NCBI GenBank assembly: GCA_030429765.1
Contig: JAUIER010000014.1
Span: forward strand, 42,694 to 106,693
Origin: a bacterium
GTDB taxonomy: Bacteria > Omnitrophota > Gorgyraeia > Zapsychrales > Zapsychraceae
Direction: 5' to 3'
DNA: 64,000 nt
Shown here: positions 9,378 to 18,460 of the stretch, in pieces
How the letters are laid out: every line of letters begins with the position of its first letter
Numbering within the stretch: the first letter of the stretch is position 1
Notes under the pieces: generated by a model
What the model saw: only the letters and a program-made list of their open reading frames with translations
What the model was told of the DNA's origin: nothing
Databases searched by the model: none
Translations under genes and position numbers: made by a program

Positions 9378-10004
9378 CTATTGGTTGTATTTATTGACCA
9401 GCTTCACACAGTCAAAATGAACGGTTCCCTCACCCGGATTTTTCGGCTCAAACTGATATGCCTTGATCGGAAAATCCAGCTGCCGATTGCCGTCCGCCGT
9501 TTGCGGCTGCCAGTCGTCCCGGACTTTGAACATATCAAAAGGAACGACAATCTCCTTCCAGCCGGTGAAATCATCATTGATCAGGAAACGCCACATCTCA
9601 CCGCCGCTATCCTTGACATCAAACGCGAGCAGCCCACGCTTGGAACCGTACACCTGAACGCTCAGACTGGGATAAGCATTCCAATCCACGGCATTCGGTT
9701 CCGGCCCTTCCCATACAGCCCCTTTGACATCGAGCCCATGCCCGCGCGCGCAGTACATGTAACCGCCCTTGGCGAGGTTGTAGTCGATCTTCAAAGACTG
9801 ACGACCGCACTTTTTCTCCTCGGAGGAAAATGACACCTTGATCTGCGTGTCTCCGGATGATCCGTAGTCGATGGTGTGCTGCGTGCCTTTGCCTTCAAAT
9901 GAATCCAGCAGCACCCCGTCATCCGCGTTTTGCGAACAAGCGCTTAAGGCCAACCCAATACACATAATCCCTGCTAGTTTGATTGAATGTTGAATCATCT
10001 TCAT
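9378..10004 (-). CDS. Lipoprotein with carbohydrate-binding-type (CBM11/CIA30-like) fold
   Basis: A 208-residue protein beginning MKMIQHSIKLAGIMCIGLAL with a lipobox LSAC, so a lipid-anchored envelope protein. The mature part is beta-rich (VLLDSFEG, LKIDYNLAKGGYMYCARGH, YPSLSVQVYGSKRGLLAFDV, FTGWKEIVVPFDMFK, YQFEPKNPGEGTVHFDCVKLV). This pattern matches jelly-roll modules related to CBM11 and CIA30. The start is the ATG at 10004, 5 nt after AGGA; a longer frame to 10049 lacks such a site. It is the first gene of a pair with the GH26-like enzyme, so it probably tethers substrate or enzyme at the surface. The family call is by pattern and not certain. Confidence 0.7.
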   Translation of the reverse strand: MKMIQHSIKLAGIMCIGLALSACSQNADDGVLLDSFEGKGTQHTIDYGSSGDTQIKVSFSSEEKKCGRQSLKIDYNLAKGGYMYCARGHGLDVKGAVWEGPEPNAVDWNAYPSLSVQVYGSKRGLLAFDVKDSGGEMWRFLINDDFTGWKEIVVPFDMFKVRDDWQPQTADGNRQLDFPIKAYQFEPKNPGEGTVHFDCVKLVNKYNQ

Positions 10005-10157
10005 ACATGTCCTTTCTGGTACGACGAAATCATCATCGTTCCGGTTCATTTTAAATAATCGAATCGCCGGGTGCGCCGGCGCAAAAAATACGTTTATATC
10101 CGTAAACCCTGTTTATTATAACCAAGATCAGGCCGACCGCAAAATATTATCCTGAAA

Positions 10158-11765
10158 TCATCGCCTCGACGGACTCTCGCGCCTTTCCAGCATATAAAGG
10201 AAAGTATCCCGATGCCGAACTTGGTCTTTTAAGACGTAGACAGGCTCCATGCTGGCCAGCGTGAATTGGTCGGTGTCAGGTTTTCCGTATGAAAAGATAA
10301 CCCAAACCCGTGGAGCGTCTTCCATAGCGGCCCAGTAGCTGGCATCGAGTTCATACTCACGCGGTCGATCATCACGTGGAATATCAATCCCCAGAAACAC
10401 CGGCCCATCATAGACATGCTCCTCGCGAATCACATCAACAATTCCCGAACGGTGGTAGTCCATGATACGTCCGATCTGCTTGAGCTTGGGTCGATGCTTC
10501 TGCTGATACTGGTAAAACAAGAACGCGTTCGTCGCCGCGTTGTTCAAATAAATCGCGTCACCTGATTGATAGTGGTCGAACAAATATCGCATCACCGGGC
10601 GCGTATGCTCAGGGTTATAGCCATCCCGAACATGTGCGAGATTGTTCCACAATGGCTGACTGATCAGCAACAGTACCACGAGGCCCTTCGCCCACTGACG
10701 CGTATGACTCACGGATGCCACCGCGATGCATCCGCGGGCAAGCATCAACGCGGTGCACGGAACGAGAAAAATCAGGAATCGGTCAAAAAAGGGATACCGC
10801 CCCGCCAATGACGCCGCGATCACCAAAATTAACGGGACCACAATTAGTAACCCTTTGAACCAATCCTCCTGAATCAACTTGGCGGCCCCCAGCATCATCA
10901 GGACGCATGCCGTCACGGACAGAGGCATCCACACAATCCCGAAGTTTGCGGGAATCAGCTTGAGCAACATCTGCGCGGACAATAACGGTGAGGCCATCAC
11001 GTCGCGCAGATAGGTCCCCTCGTACATCTGGAAGAGTTGATCATTCGACATCACCAAGCCGGCGGAATTTGAAAATATCCCGATAAATATCATCGCCCAG
11101 AATATCCCCACGAGCGCCGATCTGATCCCTAAACTTTTATCCCGGTCACGCCATGCCTTCAGGATCAAAACCAGGCCGCAGGAAAACAGCATGAATACGG
11201 CCGTAAATGAAAAGATCAGCGCGATCACCCCGAGGGCTCCATACGCCAACAGCGATCGCAGCCCCTCCCGGTGCCGCTGAAAATGTATCGTCGCAAACAG
11301 CAGGATCGTCGTAAAAAAAATATCCGTTGAATATTGCTTGAGATCGGCGGCAAAAAATATCACCGGCGTTGATAGGGCCAACATGATAGCCGTTATTTGC
11401 GCCAAAGTCGGCGAAAACAATCGGACCGTTTGTTTGAGTACGACGTAGAGGGTGATCAGTGAAATAACAAACGGCAGGAAACGCAGGGCAAGCTCATGCC
11501 CGTGAGAGCTATGCAGAAAAAACTTCGAAACACTTAAAAAGCCGATCGGCGCGGTGGGAATATGCGTATTATAACTCCATCCGAAGAGAATATCCCAGTA
11601 GTCGCGACGGATCAGCTCAACCGCCAGCGCCGCTTCATCCAACCGCAGCGACCGCAATGTCGTCAGATGATGCAGGCGAAAGAGCACGCCCAGTCCGACG
11701 AGAATCGACGCCAGCAGCGGCAACTTCGATTGAGCATCCTCCGATCGATCTGACAAGGCTGACAT
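10158..11765 (-). CDS. GT-C membrane glycosyltransferase (GT39/ArnT-like)
   Basis: A 535-residue integral membrane protein with about ten or more TM helices in the first 400 residues and a soluble C-terminal domain. The first extracytoplasmic loop contains SLRLDEAALAVELIRRDYWD. This Asp-Glu motif after TM1 is the hallmark of GT-C enzymes such as PMT/ArnT, which transfer sugars from polyprenyl-phosphate donors. The FAADLKQYSTDIFFTTILLF segment also fits. It ends one base before the small membrane-protein gene and is in the minus-strand run downstream of valS. The likely role is glycosylation of an exported protein, lipid or polysaccharide; donor and acceptor are unknown. Confidence 0.83.
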   Translation of the reverse strand: MSALSDRSEDAQSKLPLLASILVGLGVLFRLHHLTTLRSLRLDEAALAVELIRRDYWDILFGWSYNTHIPTAPIGFLSVSKFFLHSSHGHELALRFLPFVISLITLYVVLKQTVRLFSPTLAQITAIMLALSTPVIFFAADLKQYSTDIFFTTILLFATIHFQRHREGLRSLLAYGALGVIALIFSFTAVFMLFSCGLVLILKAWRDRDKSLGIRSALVGIFWAMIFIGIFSNSAGLVMSNDQLFQMYEGTYLRDVMASPLLSAQMLLKLIPANFGIVWMPLSVTACVLMMLGAAKLIQEDWFKGLLIVVPLILVIAASLAGRYPFFDRFLIFLVPCTALMLARGCIAVASVSHTRQWAKGLVVLLLISQPLWNNLAHVRDGYNPEHTRPVMRYLFDHYQSGDAIYLNNAATNAFLFYQYQQKHRPKLKQIGRIMDYHRSGIVDVIREEHVYDGPVFLGIDIPRDDRPREYELDASYWAAMEDAPRVWVIFSYGKPDTDQFTLASMEPVYVLKDQVRHRDTFLYMLERRESPSRR

Positions 11766-11972
11766 CTATGATTTAATCCCGAAAATCCGATTAAATTTCT
11801 GAAACTTCCAGACCCAGATTCCGGTGAACGTCACGATGGGAATAATCCCGGCCTTCATGATCCACTGAAAGACCACTTCTTCATGAAAGGGTGAATACAC
11901 ATAACACATAATCGCCAGTCCGCAGACGATATGCACCCAGCGTAAAATTATACGAATGGTCTTGGCTTTCAT
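11766..11972 (-). CDS. Small two-helix membrane protein
   Basis: A 68-residue protein starting MKAKTIRIILRWVHIVCGLA with two hydrophobic helices (WVHIVCGLAIMCYVYSPF and WIMKAGIIPIVTFTGIWVW) and a basic tail. The ATG at 11972 lies one base after the valS stop and has a GGGG 5 nt upstream. The frame extends further upstream inside valS, but those residues (MVRNKSGCRRWPMRS) are the out-of-frame shadow of valS. It is likely translated by coupling to valS. Small bacterial membrane proteins with an early HxxxG in helix 1 followed by a Pro-containing loop are common; I cannot name this one or assign a role. Confidence 0.65.
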   Translation of the reverse strand: MKAKTIRIILRWVHIVCGLAIMCYVYSPFHEEVVFQWIMKAGIIPIVTFTGIWVWKFQKFNRIFGIKS

Positions 11973-11973
11973 T

Positions 11974-14586
11974 TTACCCCAAATTATCGAGCACGCTTTC
12001 AAGCTCCCTGACCTCATGGGCCAACGCCTGCAGCCGCTCTTGTTCCTTACCAACTACATCGGCCGGCGCCTTGGCCAGAAAGTTTTCGTTGGAGAGTCTT
12101 TTCTCGAGCGAATCATGATTGCGCTTGAGTTCATCCACCTTTTTGGTCAGACGCTTCTTCTCGGCATCGACATCAATGTGCTCGCCTAATGGAACCGTGA
12201 GTTTCAATCGGCCGATCAGGGCCGTCGCTGAATTTTGCGCCGGCGCATCTTCGGCTGTCAGATCACAACGGCCGATATTCGCGCGCGAACGGATCAACTC
12301 AAGATTCTCCGTCAACCCGGCCTGATCGCGTTCTTCGGCGGTTATGGTGATATCCAGTCCCTGTTTGGGCGAGATATTCCATGTCGCACGGATATTACGG
12401 ACCGCGACAATGATATCGATAACGGTCTGCATTTGCTCCTCAATCTTGGGCGCGATCAACTGTTCATGCATCTTCGGCCACTCTTGGCGGCACAAAGGTC
12501 CCTGGTCAGGATTGAGATGCGACCAGATTTCCTCCGTGACAAACGGGATAAACGGATGCATCATCTTGACTGATTCTTCCAGCACCCAGACCGCAACTTT
12601 CTGCGTGGAGGCCTCACTCCATTGATTCTTGATAATTTCCAGATACCAATCACATAGATTGTTCCAGAAAAAGTCGTAGATCAAATTTTCCGCCTCGGAA
12701 TACCGGTAGTTCTCAATGGCATGTGACACGGCCTTCAGCGTCGAATACAAGCGTGAGATAATCCATTGACCGGCCAGATCATCCGTATCGGGCACCACCG
12801 ACTTATCTTCGCGCAGTCGAACCTCATCCGGCACATTCATCAGAATGAGACGCGAGGCGTTCCAGATCTTATTGGCAAAATTACGGCCGACCTCAAAATT
12901 ATCTTTGGAGATATATAGATCCTGCCCGGAATTATGAATCAATGAAAAACGCAACGCGTCGGCGCCGTACTCGTCGACGATCTCCAACGGATCCAGCGCG
13001 TTACCCAACGACTTGGACATCTTACGCCCCTTGGCATCCCTTACCGTTCCGTGAATAAACACGTCCTTGAACGGCAGATCGCCCATAAATTCATAGCCGG
13101 CCATCACCATCCGCGCGACCCAGAAAAAAATAATCTCCGACGCGGTGAATAGCGCATCGCCTGGATAGAAAAATTTCAGATCTTCATTATCTTCGGGCCA
13201 GTTGAATGTCGCGAACGGCCACAGCCACGAGCTGAACCAGGTATCAAGGACATCCTCATCCTGCCGCAACACCGTCGTGCCGGCCATCTGCTGCGCCTCG
13301 TCTTCGGTCATCGCCGCAAAAGGATTTCCGTCCGCGTCATACCACACCGGAATGCGATGCCCCCACCAAATTTGCCGGGAGATACACCAGTCACGGATAT
13401 TCTCCATCCAGTTCATGTACACTTTTTCCCAACGGGCGGGATGAAACTTGATCTTGCCTGTCTTTACCGCCTCTATCGCCGGTTTCGCTAACGGCTCCAT
13501 CTTGACGAACCATTGCTTGGACAGGTATGGCTCCACGACGCTGTGGCAACGGTAGCAATGCCCGACCGCGTGCGTGTGGTCTTCCTGTTTGACAAAAAAT
13601 CCCTTAGCCTTAAGATCCTCGACCACAGCCTTTCGCGCGTCGAACCGGTCGCGACCTTCATACTTACCGGCATGCTCGTTCATCACGCCGTCTTCATTCA
13701 TGATATTGATCAGCGGCAGATCATGACGACGCCCCATCTCAAAGTCATTGGGATCATGGGCCGGCGTAACTTTGACCGCCCCGGTACCAAAGGCCGGATC
13801 AACAAATTCATCCGGAACAATCGGAATCGTTCGATGCATTAGAGGCAGAACCACTTCTTTACCAATAAAATCGGCATAACGTTCATCCGCCGGATTGACC
13901 GCAACGGCGGTGTCACCCAGCATCGTCTCAGGACGCGTGGTGGCCACCACAATACTCTTGTCCGGATCATCTTTCAAGGGATAGCGGATGTGGGTTAAAG
14001 AACCCTGTTTGTCGGAATGTTCACTTTCCTCGTCGGACAGCGCCGTCCGGCAACGCGGACACCAATTGATGATCCGCTCCCCTTGATAGATCAATCCTTT
14101 TTGGTACAGATCAACGAAAACGCGGCGGACCGCCAAAGAATAATTATCATCCATCGTGAACGCCGTCCGCGGCCAGTCACAGGAGGCCCCGATCTTCTTC
14201 AGCTGATTTATGATCGTGTCACCATAATCCTGCTTCCATGCCCATAATCGCTCCAGCATCGGCTCCCGGCCCACCTCATGCCGGTTGGTTCCCTCCTTGG
14301 CCAATTGCTTTTCGACAACATTCTGCGTCGCGATCCCGGCATGGTCCGTCCCCGGCATCCAGCAGACTTCAAACCCGCTCATCCGTTTGTAACGGATTAT
14401 AATATCCTGCAATGTATTATTCAGCGCGTGCCCCATGTGAAGAATCCCCGTCACGTTTGGCGGAGGAATTGTGATCACGTAAGCCGGTTTGTCCGAGGGT
14501 TCGGCATGAAACACATTGGCCTCAACCCAATAATCGGCCCATTTGGCATCAACGTTTTTAAAATCAAATCTTTTTTCAAGTTCCAT
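11974..14586 (-). CDS. valS: Valyl-tRNA synthetase
   Basis: An 870-residue class I aminoacyl-tRNA synthetase that charges tRNA-Val. The HIGH motif is in PPNVTGILHMGHALN near residue 50 and KMSKS in GRKMSKSLGNALDP near 525. The editing domain carries TTRPETMLGDTAVAVNP and a Zn-type knot is seen in WCPRCRTALSDEESEH and GHCYRCHSVVEPY. The anticodon-binding domain and the C-terminal coiled coil (KKRLTKKVDELKRNHDSLEK) are complete. The length is normal for bacterial ValRS. It is flanked on both sides by GT-C membrane genes, with which it has no obvious functional link. Confidence 0.98.
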   Translation of the reverse strand: MELEKRFDFKNVDAKWADYWVEANVFHAEPSDKPAYVITIPPPNVTGILHMGHALNNTLQDIIIRYKRMSGFEVCWMPGTDHAGIATQNVVEKQLAKEGTNRHEVGREPMLERLWAWKQDYGDTIINQLKKIGASCDWPRTAFTMDDNYSLAVRRVFVDLYQKGLIYQGERIINWCPRCRTALSDEESEHSDKQGSLTHIRYPLKDDPDKSIVVATTRPETMLGDTAVAVNPADERYADFIGKEVVLPLMHRTIPIVPDEFVDPAFGTGAVKVTPAHDPNDFEMGRRHDLPLINIMNEDGVMNEHAGKYEGRDRFDARKAVVEDLKAKGFFVKQEDHTHAVGHCYRCHSVVEPYLSKQWFVKMEPLAKPAIEAVKTGKIKFHPARWEKVYMNWMENIRDWCISRQIWWGHRIPVWYDADGNPFAAMTEDEAQQMAGTTVLRQDEDVLDTWFSSWLWPFATFNWPEDNEDLKFFYPGDALFTASEIIFFWVARMVMAGYEFMGDLPFKDVFIHGTVRDAKGRKMSKSLGNALDPLEIVDEYGADALRFSLIHNSGQDLYISKDNFEVGRNFANKIWNASRLILMNVPDEVRLREDKSVVPDTDDLAGQWIISRLYSTLKAVSHAIENYRYSEAENLIYDFFWNNLCDWYLEIIKNQWSEASTQKVAVWVLEESVKMMHPFIPFVTEEIWSHLNPDQGPLCRQEWPKMHEQLIAPKIEEQMQTVIDIIVAVRNIRATWNISPKQGLDITITAEERDQAGLTENLELIRSRANIGRCDLTAEDAPAQNSATALIGRLKLTVPLGEHIDVDAEKKRLTKKVDELKRNHDSLEKRLSNENFLAKAPADVVGKEQERLQALAHEVRELESVLDNLG

Positions 14587-14604
14587 TCTATGTTGCCTTT
14601 TCGT

Positions 14605-16140
14605 CTACTTTACTGGATTGATATTGTTCAGAATATTTTTGAATTGCGGACGGTGCCTGAGATAAACCACCGATTTCTCGCCGCTGAACACCTTGGTCCA
14701 GTTAGGCGCAACCTCAAGCGCCTTGGCCAGCGGCGCGCGCACATCCATCGCCCGACTTAACAAGATAATGTCCGTCGGATACTGATTGAGAATCTCCTGC
14801 CACCGCGGATCAGCCACCAGGACCCGGTAATAGGCCTCGTAAATGTAATCACCGAACACGGTGTATCGCGGGTACATAAATACGGCATTGTCCGGATACC
14901 GTTCAAAAAGCAAATATCCACCCCAGTTCACCTCATTGAAAATATGCCCCTGGATCCCGTTCCTCTTTAGAAAACTCACCGCGTCGTCCGGTACCAACCG
15001 CGTGCTTCGACCGTATCCGAATTCATAATTGGTCAGCGCGCCCACCGGCAGCAACAGTACGCCGACCACACAAATGCCGCAAATGATGGCCATCGTGCGC
15101 GGCGACAGCACCGTCGACATTAATTTCCCCGGCACTTTGCGACGCTTGATGAGCGTTGTCAACTGACAGGCGATCACCGGCGCACTCACGATCGCAAAAA
15201 AAGGAATAAACCGGATCATCTTAAACGCCAATGCGGCCGACAGTACAAACAGGAGGAGATCAAATATATCCAGCGCCTTAATGCTGCGAAACAGGATGAC
15301 CGTGTAGGCCGCCAGCGCGATCCAGAATAACGGGAACAACGCGAACGGAAATATCCGGACCGGCATGGATTCAAGAACATGGTATTTGACCGATAGATAC
15401 GCCGTTTCCACCGGCGCGGTCAAGAATCCCGTCGTCGACGGATTGGCCAGTGAGACGATCATCGAGCAAATATATACAGCAAACAGATGTCCGAGCATCG
15501 CGCCATTCACTTCACGTTTGAGATTACCGTCAAAAAACTTGGGCAGCACAATGGCCAGCACCGTCGCCACCATATAAAATTTCAGCAACAGCAAACCCAA
15601 TATGCTCGCGTAATGCACATTCGTCCACAACCAGAAGATCGGGACGCAGATCCATAACGAATCTCGCCGATTGTTCTTATAATCAAACAACAGCGAACTG
15701 ATAACGGCCAGAAAGACAAACGAAAACATCTGCGGTCCGACAGATAAATGAAAGCGCGCCAAGAACAGCAACACCACCAGCACCCAAAACGTCACACCTC
15801 CATCCGCTTCATTCGACGTAATATGACGGTACAGGTAAACCAGCGCCGCGATAACACACAATGACTTGAGCGCAATCAACCCGACATATCCGCCCGCTGA
15901 AAAGCTCAACACCAACAGCACCTCACTCAACCATTCCTGATTGACCCAAGGAGTCCCGATTGAAGTATACGAGAATTGCTCCAGCAGTGAGACCTTAAAA
16001 TCTGACAAAAAACGGCGTCCGTTGAGCAACATCATCCAGATGTCGAACGTACGGACCTTAAACGTCGTCAGCACCCAGGCCAGCGCGATCAATAGGGTGA
16101 TATGTATTTTACTGTGATTGGTGGAGACTTTTGCGCTCAT
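14605..16140 (-). CDS. GT-C fold integral membrane protein
   Basis: A 511-residue protein with about ten TM helices and a soluble C-terminal tail. The N-terminal loop reads WMMLLNGRRFLSDFK...FSYTSIGTPWVNQEWLSEVLL. This fits the pattern (W-x-L-x-x-G...FSxTxxGxxWxxxEWL) of GT-C-type bacterial membrane proteins related to oligosaccharyl and mannosyl transferases. The C-terminal segment (HIFNEVNWGGYLLFERYP, VFMYPRYTVFGDYIYEAYYRV) recurs in the same class. It is 18 bp upstream of valS on the same strand. Function is probably polyprenyl-linked glycosylation; no specific substrate can be given. The fold is inferred from the loop motif and topology. Confidence 0.7.
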   Translation of the reverse strand: MSAKVSTNHSKIHITLLIALAWVLTTFKVRTFDIWMMLLNGRRFLSDFKVSLLEQFSYTSIGTPWVNQEWLSEVLLVLSFSAGGYVGLIALKSLCVIAALVYLYRHITSNEADGGVTFWVLVVLLFLARFHLSVGPQMFSFVFLAVISSLLFDYKNNRRDSLWICVPIFWLWTNVHYASILGLLLLKFYMVATVLAIVLPKFFDGNLKREVNGAMLGHLFAVYICSMIVSLANPSTTGFLTAPVETAYLSVKYHVLESMPVRIFPFALFPLFWIALAAYTVILFRSIKALDIFDLLLFVLSAALAFKMIRFIPFFAIVSAPVIACQLTTLIKRRKVPGKLMSTVLSPRTMAIICGICVVGVLLLPVGALTNYEFGYGRSTRLVPDDAVSFLKRNGIQGHIFNEVNWGGYLLFERYPDNAVFMYPRYTVFGDYIYEAYYRVLVADPRWQEILNQYPTDIILLSRAMDVRAPLAKALEVAPNWTKVFSGEKSVVYLRHRPQFKNILNNINPVK

Positions 16141-16219
16141 AAGGAATTCGTTGGGATGACGCGATTATAGGTTCAAATCAGTCCCGAGCTCAGTCGGTAT
16201 CTGACATCAGCTGGCGATG

Positions 16220-16702
16220 CTAGGGTTGCCACAACTCATCAGGCTGGAAATACAGCTTCACTGTCCCGGACACCTTACGGCCGGATTCCCGTTCCAGCTG
16301 AGGATTACGGTAGTACCGTTCAACGACGATCTTCCCGTCCGCTTGAGCGTACCATTTGTAGGCCCGCACCCAGGATCTGAGCCGTTGATCCCGCTGATCT
16401 CGGGCGGCGCGCCACTCTTTAATCAGTTCGGCCACGCGCTCGGTCATTTCTTCATCCGTCGGCGGACGCCGAAAACTCATCTCGAAATCCCGCGTGTCGA
16501 GCCGTTCAATTTGATCCTTAAAATAGGTCAGTGGAATGCCGATCCCGGTTTCGATTCGGACATAATCATCCTGAACCGAAACGATGTCGCCCTTGATGAT
16601 CTTACCGGACTTGAGAAATATCCGATCGGCGGCAGCCGAGGTCGCACAGGTCATCACCAGCATGACCCCCATCAATCCTTTGACCGCATTTGAAATATTC
16701 AT
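16220..16702 (-). CDS. Small exported protein with SH3-like motif
   Basis: A 160-residue protein with a signal peptide (GLMGVMLVMTCATSAAADR, likely cleavage after SAA or AAA). The mature start DRIFLKSGKIIKGDIVSVQDD followed by YVRIETGIGIPLTYFKDQIERLD resembles the short beta-barrel repeats (LKSGxxIxGxIxxxxD...Vxxxxxxxx) seen in many exported bacterial proteins that accompany secretion or envelope machinery. A charged helical region and a final WYAQADGKIVVERYY segment follow. No family name is certain. It stands alone between the GT-C gene and the amino-acid block. The ATG has no strong ribosome binding site. Confidence 0.65.
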   Translation of the reverse strand: MNISNAVKGLMGVMLVMTCATSAAADRIFLKSGKIIKGDIVSVQDDYVRIETGIGIPLTYFKDQIERLDTRDFEMSFRRPPTDEEMTERVAELIKEWRAARDQRDQRLRSWVRAYKWYAQADGKIVVERYYRNPQLERESGRKVSGTVKLYFQPDELWQP

Positions 16703-16826
16703 TTCGCTCGAATTTGTCCATCATTCGGGAAACTTGCATGTCGGCAAAATCAGTGGCTGTACGTATCCGATGAAGTCGGTTGTTTTGACTAAAATATCCT
16801 GACGGGCAACCAAACCGCGGGAACGG

Positions 16827-18392
16827 CTATTGGTCCTTCAGGAGTTTGTACTCAATGGCGTCGGTTAATGCCTCCCAGGACGCCTCGATGATATTCTCAT
16901 GCACGCCGACCGTGGTCCACGCCTCGTGTTCATCCTGCGACTCGATCAACACACGAACCTTGGCCCCCGCGCCCTCTTTGGTGTCCAGCACCCGCACCTT
17001 GTAATCGGCCAGATGCATCTCACTCAGACTCGGATAAAAAGGAGTTAACGCTTCACGCAAAGCCTTATCCAGAGCGTCCACCGGACCGTCCCCCTGCACC
17101 GACGAGAATTTCTCTTCACCATCGACGCTGAGCCGCACAGTCGCCTCGGCAAAAACACGGCCATCCAAGCGCTTTTCCGAAAATGTCCGGAAGCTTTCCA
17201 GTTTATAGAATGGCTTGTATTTTTTTAGCTGACGCTTGAGGAACAGCTCAAACGACGCATCCGCGGCTTCAAATTGATAACCGCCATGCTCCTTGTCCTG
17301 CAACTGCTTCAACAGCTTCTTGGCCTTCGGCGACTTCTTATCAAGCTTCACGTCCAGTTGTTCGGCCTTCTTGACGATCGGCATCTTACCCGCCAATTCC
17401 GACGTAATAAAGCGACGGCTGTTGCCAACTTCCTGCGGATTCACATGCTCATAGGCCAGTGGATTCTTCATCATCGCGTCGATATGCACGCCGCCTTTGT
17501 GCGCAAAGGCTGAGTGCCCTACAAACGCGGCATTGTTCGGGATGACGCTGTTCGAGATTTCGCTGATATAAAAGGCTGTTTCCGTCAATTTCTCAACGTT
17601 CTTGACCGGGATCGATTTGAGCTTGAGCTTGGTGTGAAGGATACCGATAATCGTGGCCAGATTGGCATTCCCGCAACGTTCGCCGAGCCCGTTAAACGTC
17701 CCCTGCACATGCACACAGCCGGCCTCCAGGGCCGCGATGGTATTGGCCACGCCAAGTTCCAGGTCGTGATGACAATGGATCCCCATGTCGATATGGATAC
17801 TGTGACGGACTTCTGAAATGATTTTATACACCTCTGACGGCAATGTCCCGCCGTTGGTATCACAAAAGATGATACAATCGGCGCCCGCATCCTGCGCCGC
17901 CAGGATCGTCTTGAGAGCATAGTCAGGATTGCGCTTGAATCCGTCGAAAAAATGCTCCGCGTCATAAAACACTTCTTTCTTGCGGCGTTTCAGATATTTG
18001 ACCGAATCATAGATCATCTTGAGATTCTCTTCAAGAGAGGTCTTGATCACATCTGTCACGTGAAGGTCCCAGGTCTTCCCGAAGATACAAATCGTCTGCG
18101 CGCCTGACTGAATCAACGCCTTGATGTTCGGGTCTTCGGATGTATTGATCCGCGCGCGCCGGGTTGAACCAAACGCGGTGATCTTGGCCGTCCGTAATTT
18201 TTTCCCTTTGTAATGCTTAAAGTAATCCTTGTCTTTGGGATTCGATCCGGGCCAGCCGCCTTCGATATAATGCACTCCCAGATCATCCAGCTTCTTGGTG
18301 ATCTTGATCTTGTCGTTAACTGTATAGCTTACGCCCTCTGTCTGGCTTCCATCCCGCAAAGTTGTATCGTATATTGTTATCTTCTTTTCCAT
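16827..18392 (-). CDS. cimA: (R)-citramalate synthase
   Basis: A 521-residue member of the isopropylmalate/homocitrate synthase superfamily, CimA branch. The TIM-barrel begins with IYDTTLRDGSQTEGVSYTVNDK (metal and acceptor site), continues with GADCIIFCDTNGGTLP and the metal-binding HCHHDLELGVANTIAALEAG, then GTFNGLGERCGNANL. The C-terminal LeuA-dimer-like regulatory domain runs from about residue 370. The YIEGGWPGSNPKD segment is typical of citramalate rather than isopropylmalate synthases. The reaction condenses pyruvate with acetyl-CoA to citramalate, giving 2-oxobutyrate for isoleucine without threonine deaminase. It heads the lysC-thrC-hom block; the link is aspartate-family and isoleucine supply. 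Confidence 0.93.
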   Translation of the reverse strand: MEKKITIYDTTLRDGSQTEGVSYTVNDKIKITKKLDDLGVHYIEGGWPGSNPKDKDYFKHYKGKKLRTAKITAFGSTRRARINTSEDPNIKALIQSGAQTICIFGKTWDLHVTDVIKTSLEENLKMIYDSVKYLKRRKKEVFYDAEHFFDGFKRNPDYALKTILAAQDAGADCIIFCDTNGGTLPSEVYKIISEVRHSIHIDMGIHCHHDLELGVANTIAALEAGCVHVQGTFNGLGERCGNANLATIIGILHTKLKLKSIPVKNVEKLTETAFYISEISNSVIPNNAAFVGHSAFAHKGGVHIDAMMKNPLAYEHVNPQEVGNSRRFITSELAGKMPIVKKAEQLDVKLDKKSPKAKKLLKQLQDKEHGGYQFEAADASFELFLKRQLKKYKPFYKLESFRTFSEKRLDGRVFAEATVRLSVDGEEKFSSVQGDGPVDALDKALREALTPFYPSLSEMHLADYKVRVLDTKEGAGAKVRVLIESQDEHEAWTTVGVHENIIEASWEALTDAIEYKLLKDQ

Positions 18393-18460
18393 ATCTCACT
18401 ATCCTCGTTGGGCTGCAGCATGACCATCCATACGTGATCTACGGCAGCCACTGCAAACTG

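Noticed and set aside
16217..16693. A 158-codon plus-strand frame opposite the small exported protein
   Set aside because: The minus strand has a signal peptide and a sensible mature domain; the plus frame has none and lacks a ribosome binding site.
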